DNA of 28,263 nt. Origin: JBOGGX01 sp050744245 (GTDB taxonomy: Bacteria > Actinomycetota > Acidimicrobiia > Acidimicrobiales > JBOGGX01). The notes beneath the pieces are model-generated. The model did no database searches. It was given only the letters and a program-made list of their open reading frames with translations, and was not told the origin of the DNA. The stretch spans positions 1 through 28,263 of the forward strand of contig JBOGGX010000200.1 in the NCBI GenBank assembly GCA_050744245.1. The letters run 5' to 3'. A program made the translations under genes and the position numbers. Below, in pieces: positions 22,642-28,263 of this stretch (positions within the stretch are counted from its first letter, which is position 1; every line of letters begins with the position of its first letter).

Positions 22642-23924
22642 GGCACCGCCACCTCGTCATCGACCACGAACTCGCGGAACCTCGACTGGGCGGCATCGTC
22701 GAAGCGGACCCGCAGCCGCATGGCCCCCTCGCCCGCCTGCTCGACCAGGACCTCTCCCTCGCGGTGGACGGCGGCGAGCACGTCGCCCCGCTCGTAGGGC
22801 ACGGCCAGCTCGATCACGTCGTGGAGGGCGCGCAGCCGATCGCTCGCGGCCTGGAGGACGGCGTCGACGCCGGACCCGGTCGTGGCCGACATGCCCAGCG
22901 AGGCGGGATGCCGGCCGACCAGCCGCTCGACGTCGCTCGGCGAGGCCAGGTCGGACTTGTTGAACACGAGCAGCTCGGGGATGGTCCCGGCCCCGATCTC
23001 GGCGAGCACGGAACGCACGGCGGCGATCTGCTCGTCGGGGGCGACGGCCGAGGCGTCGACCAGGTGGACGAGCAGGTCGGCTTCGAGGACCACGTCGAGC
23101 GTCGACTTGAACGCCTCGACCAGCTGATGGGGCAGCTTGCGGATGAACCCGACGGTGTCGGTGAGCAGCACCGTCTCCCCCAGCGGCAGCCGCAGCCGCC
23201 GCGTCGTGGCGTCGAGCGTGGCGAACAGCCGATCCTCGACCAGCACCCCAGCGTCGGTCAGCCGGTTCAGCAGCGTCGACTTGCCTGCGTTCGTGTAGCC
23301 GACGATCGCGACGTGCGGCAGCCGCGCGCGGCGTCGTTGCTTGCGCTGGGTGTCGCGGTGGCGGGCGATGTCGCGCAGCTCGGACTCGAGCTTGTGGATC
23401 CGCCGCTCGATGCGGCGGCGGTCGACCTCGAGCTGGGTCTCGCCGGGTCCTCGGCGGGCGCCGATGCCGCCGGCCTGCTGGGACAGCCTGACCCCCTTGC
23501 CCCGGATGCGAGGGAGCCGGTACCGGTACATGGCCAGCTCGACCTGCGCCTTGCCTTCGAGGCTCGAGGCGTTCTGGGCGAAGATGTCGAGGATGACCGC
23601 GGTGCGGTCGATGGCGGTGCGACCGAGGAGCTTCTCCAGCTTGAACTGCTGCGCCGGGGTGAGCTCGTCGTCGAACACGACCGTGTCGGTGTCGACGGCC
23701 AGCGACACCTCTCTCAGCTCCTCGGCCTTGCCCTTGCCGACGAAGTAGGCGGGATCGGGCGCGTCGCGGCGTTGCACCACTCGGGCCACCTCGTCGGCGC
23801 CGGCGGTGCCGACGAGGAGCGACAGCTCGTCGAGGCTCTCCTCGACCCGCTCCTCGGTCGTGCTCGGGAAGACCACGCCGACGAGAACGATCTTCTCTCT
23901 GACGGCGCGGTCGATCAACGACAT
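22638..23924 (-). CDS. hflX: Ribosome-splitting GTPase HflX
   Basis: 428 residues. N-terminal HflX domain (YFVGKGKAEEL, VVFDDELTPAQQFKLEK, RTAVILDIFAQNASSLEGKAQVELA), the GGIGARRGPGETQLE motif, then a G domain with P-loop GYTNAGKS (209-216), DTVGFIRKLP and NKSD. HflX binds stalled ribosomes and can separate subunits under stress. ATG 23924 has GGGAGGAT about 7 bases upstream. miaA-dapF-hflX clustering is common in actinobacteria. Confidence 0.95.
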   Translation of the reverse strand: MSLIDRAVREKIVLVGVVFPSTTEERVEESLDELSLLVGTAGADEVARVVQRRDAPDPAYFVGKGKAEELREVSLAVDTDTVVFDDELTPAQQFKLEKLLGRTAIDRTAVILDIFAQNASSLEGKAQVELAMYRYRLPRIRGKGVRLSQQAGGIGARRGPGETQLEVDRRRIERRIHKLESELRDIARHRDTQRKQRRRARLPHVAIVGYTNAGKSTLLNRLTDAGVLVEDRLFATLDATTRRLRLPLGETVLLTDTVGFIRKLPHQLVEAFKSTLDVVLEADLLVHLVDASAVAPDEQIAAVRSVLAEIGAGTIPELLVFNKSDLASPSDVERLVGRHPASLGMSATTGSGVDAVLQAASDRLRALHDVIELAVPYERGDVLAAVHREGEVLVEQAGEGAMRLRVRFDDAAQSRFREFVVDDEVAVP

Positions 23925-23952
23925 GTGGTGGATCCTCCCGGACGTCGGGCGG

Positions 23953-24897
23953 TCATGGCCAGTGGAACTCGACGGTGGCGACGTGGACGACGGTCGTCGT
24001 CATGTGGACCGTGGCGCCGAGCTCGACCTCGGTGGTCCCTCCCGGCATCGTGACCATGACCCGATCGCCCGCGAGTCCCCAGTTGGCGGCGGCGGCCGCC
24101 GCGGCGCACGCACCGGTGCCGCAGGCCTCGGTGCGCCCGACCCCGCGCTCGTACACCACCATGCTCAGCCCGCCGTCGGCCGCCGGGGCGACGGCCTCGA
24201 CGTTGGTCCCGCCGGGCGTCGTCTCGCAGAGGCGCCGACCCACGTCCTCGATCGGGAACTTGGCCGGCTCCTCGACCCGCAGGACGACGTGCGGGTTGCC
24301 GATGTTGACGGTCGCCGCGGCCAGCACGGCGTCCGCGGTCCACGTCGCCGCCGCCTCGCCGACGGTGACCCGGCCCATGTCGACGCGCATGCGGTGGTGG
24401 CGGGGCGTCTCGGTGGCCGCGACCTCGACCGACCGTCGACCGGCGTCGGTGGCGACCTCGACCCGGTCGGGACCGGCGAGCCCCGCGGCGACCAGGGCCT
24501 GGGCCAGGCACGCGATCCCGTTGCCGCTCATCTCGGCCCGGGTGCCGTCGGCGTTGTACAGGCCCATGGCGACATCGGCGATCGACGTTCGGTGGAGCCC
24601 TGGTCCGCCGAGCCCGGGCGCGTCGAGCTCTGGTCCGCCGGGCCCGTCGAGCCCCGGTCCGTCGAGCGCTGGTCCGTCGAGCCCCGTTCTGTGGAGGGTT
24701 TCGCGGGCTCTACGTGCCCCCGACGACACAGAGGCGAGTTTTGGGGGGCGGGTGACGTGGATGAGGCCGTCGGCGCCGACCCCTCGATGGCGGTGGCACG
24801 CGGCCCGGGCCACCGCCCCCAGATCGGTCGCCGCACCCTCGAGGTCGAGCAGCACCAGGAAGTCGTTGCCGAGGCCATGGTGCTTGCTCAGTCGCAT
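23953..24897 (-). CDS. dapF: Diaminopimelate epimerase with repeat insertion and altered active site
   Basis: 314 residues. Family features: KHHGLGNDFLVLLDLEG at the start, HRGVGADGLIHV, NADGTRAEMSGNGIAC, TVNIGNPHVVL and the second catalytic Cys259 in RTEACGTGACAA. Two oddities. First, the usual first catalytic Cys (MCGNG) is Ser124 here (codon AGC). Second, about 55 residues (49-103) are inserted after GADGLIHV, largely GLDGP repeats bounded on both sides by LHRT. DapF interconverts LL- and meso-DAP with a two-Cys mechanism, so activity is uncertain unless the Ser is tolerated. ATG 24897 overlaps the miaA stop by 10 bases. Confidence 0.88.
   Translation of the reverse strand: MRLSKHHGLGNDFLVLLDLEGAATDLGAVARAACHRHRGVGADGLIHVTRPPKLASVSSGARRARETLHRTGLDGPALDGPGLDGPGGPELDAPGLGGPGLHRTSIADVAMGLYNADGTRAEMSGNGIACLAQALVAAGLAGPDRVEVATDAGRRSVEVAATETPRHHRMRVDMGRVTVGEAAATWTADAVLAAATVNIGNPHVVLRVEEPAKFPIEDVGRRLCETTPGGTNVEAVAPAADGGLSMVVYERGVGRTEACGTGACAAAAAAANWGLAGDRVMVTMPGGTTEVELGATVHMTTTVVHVATVEFHWP
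24595..24693. repeat. 15-bp tandem repeat inside dapF
   Basis: Six units of GAGCCC(C/T)GGTCCG(T/C)C plus one shortened 9-base unit (24640-24648). All lengths are multiples of three, so the dapF frame is kept. On the coding strand they read as GLDGP-type pentapeptides. Confidence 0.85.
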
Positions 24898-25817
24898 GTC
24901 GCCCCAGTCTGGTGGCGCTCGATCAGCCCCAACAACCCGGGCAGGACCTCCATCGGATCGTCGGCCGCCTCGAGCCAGCGGATGCGGGGGTCGCGCCTGA
25001 ACCACGCCCGCTGGCGCCGGGCGAACTGGCGGGTGCGGCGGACGGCCAGGTCGACGGCCCGTTCGAGGTCGAGGCCGTCCTCCACGTGGGTCAGCAGCTC
25101 GCGGTAGCCGAGGGCCTGGCGAGCCGTCCTCGACAGCCCGCCCGGGCGGGCGGCCAGCCGCCTGACCTCGTCGACGAACCCGGACTCAAGCTGGCGCCGG
25201 TAGCGCGCCTCGATCCGGGCCGCGACGACCGGCGCGGGGAGGGCCACGCCGACCACCAGATGGTCGGTCGGCGCGTAGCGGGTGAGGCCGGGGCCGAAGC
25301 TCGAGAACGGGCGGCCCGCGCCGATGGTCACCTCCAAGGCCCGCACCACCCGACGTCGGTTGGTGGCCTCCATCCTCGACGCCGCCAGGGGGTCGAGCGT
25401 GGCCAGCCGGCGGTGCAGCGCCTCGGTGTCCGGCTCCCGGTCGAGGTCGTCCCGCACGCCGGGGTACTGGCCGGGGATCTCCAGCCGATCGAGCACGGCC
25501 CGGAGGTACAGCCCGGTGCCGCCGACGAGGAGGGCGCGGCGGCGGCGACCTTCGATGTCGGCGAGCGCCGCCTCACCGGCCGATCGGAACTCGGCCACGG
25601 TGAACTCGGCGTCCGGGTCGACGAGGTCGATGAGGTGGTGCGGCACCTCCGACCGCTCGGCGGACGTCGGCTTGGCCGTCCCGATGTCCATCCCCCGGTA
25701 CACCTGCATCGAGTCGAACGACACCAGCTCGAGGTCACGGTGGCGTCGAGCCACCTCGAGCGCCAGCGCCGACTTGCCCGAGGCCGTCGTGCCGACCAGC
25801 GCGACGTGGACGGCCAC
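24888..25817 (-). CDS. miaA: tRNA dimethylallyltransferase
   Basis: 309 residues. P-loop GTTASGKS (9-16), FDSMQVYRGMDIGTAKPT, HHLIDLVDPDAEFTVAEF, LVGGTGLYLRAVLD and the later GYRELL and RRTRQFARRQRAWFRRD motifs define MiaA. It adds dimethylallyl to N6 of A37 in tRNAs that read UNN codons. GTG 25817 comes 3 bases after the upstream oxidoreductase stop; its end overlaps dapF by 10 bases. Confidence 0.96.
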   Translation of the reverse strand: MAVHVALVGTTASGKSALALEVARRHRDLELVSFDSMQVYRGMDIGTAKPTSAERSEVPHHLIDLVDPDAEFTVAEFRSAGEAALADIEGRRRRALLVGGTGLYLRAVLDRLEIPGQYPGVRDDLDREPDTEALHRRLATLDPLAASRMEATNRRRVVRALEVTIGAGRPFSSFGPGLTRYAPTDHLVVGVALPAPVVAARIEARYRRQLESGFVDEVRRLAARPGGLSRTARQALGYRELLTHVEDGLDLERAVDLAVRRTRQFARRQRAWFRRDPRIRWLEAADDPMEVLPGLLGLIERHQTGATCD

Positions 25818-25820
25818 CGG

Positions 25821-26558
25821 TCAGACCCGAGGGGGGCCGGCCCCGATGACGGCGGCGACGTCGTCGGCGTCGGGATGCGAGCCGAAGTTCGTGAGCAGCC
25901 AGGTGGCGCCGGCCCCGGCCCAGTCGGCCGGGTCGCGGCCGGGGTCCGGCGCGATGGCGAGCTCGTAAGGCTCGTCGCCGCGCCCGTCGGCCGCGCGCTG
26001 GGCGCGGATGGCGGCGGCACCCTCGGCGAACTGGTCCGGTGACTCGATGGCCACCGGAAACCAGCCATGCCACCGGGCGGCGCGGCGCAGGGGCGCCGGG
26101 TTGCGCCCCTTCGATCCCACCCAGACGGGGATGGCGGCACCCGCCCACAGGTCATGCAGCGTCGTCAGGCCGTCGTCGAGGGCGGCCGCCCGCTTGCGAG
26201 CGTCGGGCTCCTCTCCCGGACGGTCGAACTCGCCCGTGCGGTCGCTCCCCACGCCGACGCCGAACACCAACCGGCCGCCCGACAACCGGTCGAGGCTCAG
26301 CGTCTCCCTGGCCAGCTTGGGCAGCCGGCGACGGGCCAGCGGGGTGACCATCGGCCCGACGACGAGGCGCTCGGTGGCCACCGCCACGGCGGCGAGGGTG
26401 ATCCAAGGGTCGGCCAGCTCGTCGACCCCGACGTAGAAGACGTGGTCCCACAGGAAAAAGCCGTCCCACCCCGCTACCTCGGCCTTGGCGGCCATCCGGG
26501 CCACCAGCGCAGGGTCGGCCAGCGGCCCGAAGGGGCCGACGAAGACGCCGTGGCGCAC
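25821..26558 (-). CDS. LLM-class (luciferase-like) flavin- or F420-dependent oxidoreductase
   Basis: 245 residues with the luciferase-like TIM-barrel signature: GVFVGPFGPLADPALVARMA, AEVAGWDGFFLWDH, WITLAAVAVATERLVVGPMVTPLARRRLPKLARETLSLDRLSGGRL, FGVGVGSD. It is shorter than the usual 280-340 residues but reaches a plausible C-terminus (TWLLTNFGSHPDADDV). Actinobacterial members use FMN or F420; the substrate cannot be read from the sequence. GTG start; 3 bases on each side separate it from the aldo/keto reductase and miaA. Confidence 0.8.
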   Translation of the reverse strand: MRHGVFVGPFGPLADPALVARMAAKAEVAGWDGFFLWDHVFYVGVDELADPWITLAAVAVATERLVVGPMVTPLARRRLPKLARETLSLDRLSGGRLVFGVGVGSDRTGEFDRPGEEPDARKRAAALDDGLTTLHDLWAGAAIPVWVGSKGRNPAPLRRAARWHGWFPVAIESPDQFAEGAAAIRAQRAADGRGDEPYELAIAPDPGRDPADWAGAGATWLLTNFGSHPDADDVAAVIGAGPPRV

Positions 26559-26561
26559 GGG

Positions 26562-27599
26562 CTACTGGGCAGAACGGCGACGGGCCGCAGGGTCGGCGAT
26601 GCTGGGCGGCGCGTAGCCGGCGTCGGCGAAGCTGAAGTTCGTGCCGGGAGGCACGATCTCGTCGATGCGGTCGAGCAGGTCGTCGTCGAGCTTCACATCG
26701 AGCGCGCCGAGCTGCGAGGTGAACTGCTGCATGGTCCTCGGTCCGATGATCGCCGCGGTGACCGCCGGATGGCTGATCACCCAGGCCACGGCCAGCTCGA
26801 CCAGGCTGATGCCGGCCTCGTCGGCCAGGACGGCGAGGGCGTCGGCCGCCACGAGCTTGCGCTGGTTCTCCGGCCGGGTCAGGTCATAGCGCTCGGGCAG
26901 CCGTTCGGCCCGCCGGCTGGTGCGGTCGGACTCTGGCGCATCGAGCCGCCACTTGCCCGACAGCCAACCCCCGCCGAGCGGGCTCCACGGGATGACGCCC
27001 ATCCCGTAGCGCTGGCAGGTGGGCAGGACGTCGGCCTCGATCCCGCGGACCAGGATCGAGTACGGCGGCTGCTCGCAGACGAAGCGCTCCCGGCCCCGGC
27101 GCTCGGCGACCCATTGGGCCTCGACTATCGCCGACGGTGGGAACGTCGAGCTGCCCAGCAGCCGCACCTTGCCGTCCCGGACCAGGTCGGTGAGGGCGCC
27201 GAGGGTCTCTTCGATGTCGATCCTGGGGTCGGGTCGGTGGATCTGGTAGAGGTCGATGTAGTCGGTGCCGAGCCGACGGAGGCTGGCCTCGCACTCGCGG
27301 ATGACCCAGCGCCGGCTGCCGCCCCGCATGTTGACGTCGTCGCCCATCGGACCGAAGAACTTGGTGGCCAGCACCACGTCGTCGCGCCGGCCGGCCAGGG
27401 CCCGGCCCACGATCTCCTCCGACTCACCGGCTGAGTACACATCGGCCGTGTCGATGAAGTTGAGGCCCGCGTCGAGCGCAGCATGGATCACCGCGATCGA
27501 CTCGTCGTGGTCGGGGTTGCCCCAGGATCCGAACATCATGGCGCCGAGGCACAGCGGGCTGACCCTGACGCCTGTCCGCCCCAGCATGCGGTACCTCAC
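26562..27599 (-). CDS. Aldo/keto reductase
   Basis: 345 residues, aldo/keto reductase superfamily. MLGRTGVRVSPLCLGAMMFG begins the barrel; catalytic residues appear in FIDTADVYSAGESEEIVG (Asp, Tyr), VLATKFFG (Lys) and YQIHRPDP (His). It should reduce aldehydes or ketones with NADPH. GTG 27599 was chosen because a TACCGT -10 lies 8 bases upstream (leaderless). First gene of the operon ending in dapC. A divergent MarR gene and its operator-like site lie upstream and probably control it. Confidence 0.88.
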   Translation of the reverse strand: MRYRMLGRTGVRVSPLCLGAMMFGSWGNPDHDESIAVIHAALDAGLNFIDTADVYSAGESEEIVGRALAGRRDDVVLATKFFGPMGDDVNMRGGSRRWVIRECEASLRRLGTDYIDLYQIHRPDPRIDIEETLGALTDLVRDGKVRLLGSSTFPPSAIVEAQWVAERRGRERFVCEQPPYSILVRGIEADVLPTCQRYGMGVIPWSPLGGGWLSGKWRLDAPESDRTSRRAERLPERYDLTRPENQRKLVAADALAVLADEAGISLVELAVAWVISHPAVTAAIIGPRTMQQFTSQLGALDVKLDDDLLDRIDEIVPPGTNFSFADAGYAPPSIADPAARRRSAQ

Positions 27600-27607
27600 G
27601 GGGACCG

Positions 27608-27613
27608 ACGGTA
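27608..27613 (-). promoter_or_regulatory. -10 element of the leaderless aldo/keto reductase promoter
   Basis: TACCGT on the minus strand, followed by 8 bases and the GTG start. Confidence 0.5.
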
Positions 27614-27661
27614 GCGCCGCGGCGAGGACCACGTACGCGGCGAACATCCGCAGACGCAATT

Positions 27662-27683
27662 ACTTGGACACTCCAATCCAAGT
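27662..27683. promoter_or_regulatory. MarR-type operator candidate
   Basis: ACTTGGA (27662-27668) faces TCCAAGT (27677-27683), with an inner TTGGA-CAC-TCCAA dyad. It covers the expected -35 zone of the marR promoter and lies upstream of the aldo/keto reductase promoter, the usual layout for MarR autorepression and control of a divergent target. Confidence 0.6.
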
Positions 27684-27694
27684 GGCAGTGCGAA

Positions 27695-27700
27695 TACGCT
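27695..27700 (+). promoter_or_regulatory. -10 element of the leaderless marR promoter
   Basis: TACGCT, six bases before GTG 27707. Confidence 0.5.
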
Positions 27701-27706
27701 CGCGCC

Positions 27707-28072
27707 GTGACCACCGGCGATCGGGAGGATGCGCTCGACAATCTGCTCGGGCTGATCCAGACCGTCGGCCACGAGCTCGAGGAGGCGGCCCGTTCGGTCG
27801 GGCTGACCGTGCCCCAGGCCCTGCTGCTGCGCACCCTCGACGAGCCGATGCGGATGGGCGACCTCGCCAGCCTGCGGGTGTGCGATCCGTCGTCGCTGAC
27901 CACGATGGCGCTGCGGCTCGAGGCCGCCGGGCTGATCATCCGGCGGCCAGACCCGAGTGACCGGCGAGCGCGGATCGTCTCCCTGACCGCCGAGGGAACC
28001 TACGTGCGGCGACGGTTCGTCGCCCGCCTGCTGCGCGAGGACGGGGTCGTCGTCGCCTGGGAACGGCGGTAG
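27707..28072 (+). CDS. MarR-family transcriptional regulator
   Basis: 121 residues. The winged-helix core is complete: LTVPQALLLRTLDEPMRMGDLASLRVCDPSSLTTMALRLEAAGLIIRRPDPSDRRARIVSLTAEG, with the wing DPSDRRAR. The C-terminal dimerisation helix is short; the family is usually about 140-160 residues and this one stops soon after VARLLREDGVVVAWERR. The end may be truncated or frameshifted. Divergent from the aldo/keto reductase and likely its repressor; ligand unknown. GTG start, leaderless. Confidence 0.85.
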   Translation: MTTGDREDALDNLLGLIQTVGHELEEAARSVGLTVPQALLLRTLDEPMRMGDLASLRVCDPSSLTTMALRLEAAGLIIRRPDPSDRRARIVSLTAEGTYVRRRFVARLLREDGVVVAWERR

Positions 28073-28088
28073 CGGCGGCACTCGCAAA

Positions 28089-28131
28089 CTCGACGCACGA
28101 CGCGCCGCCCAGCGGCGCGAGATGCGTCGAG
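28089..28131. terminator. Long two-part hairpin after marR
   Basis: CTCGACGCA (28089-28097) pairs with TGCGTCGAG (28123-28131), and inside it CGCGCCGC (28101-28108) pairs with GCGGCGCG (28112-28119) around a 3-base loop. Only a 3-by-3 bulge interrupts it. There is no T-run. It is 17 bases after the marR stop; it may be a terminator or the edge of a repeat element. The remaining bases to 28235 hold no gene I can see. Confidence 0.5.
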
Positions 28132-28235
28132 CATCGCTAGGTGGCTGGTGTCTTTCGCGGGGGTAGGTGCTCGCGCTTCGGATGGCGATGAGGGAGAATT
28201 ACATCGGTGTAGTTCCGAGCAGCAGGGAGCGATCG

Positions 28236-28263
28236 ATGACCCTCGGGATGGCGGAACGTCAAG
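28236..28263 (+). CDS. Start of a coding sequence cut by the right edge
   Basis: ATG at 28236 follows AGGGAG with 6 bases between, and opens MTLGMAERQ before the window ends. Nine codons are too few to name it. Confidence 0.4.

Noticed and set aside
1..28263. CRISPR array, tRNA, rRNA or complete insertion sequence
   Set aside because: No direct repeats with regular spacers, no tRNA-like cloverleaf or rRNA segment, and no transposase motif were seen.

Overview
The window is high-GC DNA with dense gene packing, many GTG starts and frequent leaderless promoters. These features, plus gene orders also found around Mycobacterium lexA (nrdR, a LysM cell-division gene, lexA; and miaA, dapF, hflX), point to an actinobacterium. 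A class II (B12-dependent) ribonucleotide reductase and the single-gene style suggest Acidimicrobiia, but that placement is an inference.

Left part (1-4704, minus strand): an aromatic-catabolism operon. It reads, in transcription order, hapC-hapD (two-subunit hydroquinone 1,2-dioxygenase), an aldehyde dehydrogenase that has lost about 200 codons in frame, CoA-transferase alpha, an NTF2/SnoaL-like protein, CoA-transferase beta, then the start of a secreted protein that runs off the left edge. A palindromic operator-like region (4741-4799) separates it from a divergent CoxE-type VWA protein (4896-6290).

Middle (6309-15579): nrdJ carries two LAGLIDADG inteins, each inserted directly before an active-site cysteine. 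It has a recognisable promoter with overlapping palindromes that could be NrdR sites, and nrdR itself lies 2 kb away. Between them are a RibD C-terminal-like reductase and a RemA/DUF370-like protein. Then follows the SOS locus: a LysM/TM cell-division inhibitor candidate (YneA/ChiZ type) and lexA, divergent, with four SOS boxes between them.

Right part (15666-28263): an AhpE-type peroxiredoxin, a decayed LuxR/LAL regulator with several frameshifts and a deletion, dapE-dapD, a divergent helical repeat protein, and a tight minus-strand operon aldo/keto reductase - LLM oxidoreductase - miaA - dapF - hflX - dapC. Four genes of the succinylase route to meso-diaminopimelate (dapC, D, E, F) lie within 6.6 kb. 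DapF has an unusual repeat insertion and a Ser where the first catalytic Cys is expected. A divergent MarR regulator with a palindromic operator faces the aldo/keto reductase, and the last bases begin another coding sequence. I saw no rRNA, tRNA, CRISPR array or recognisable transposase gene.
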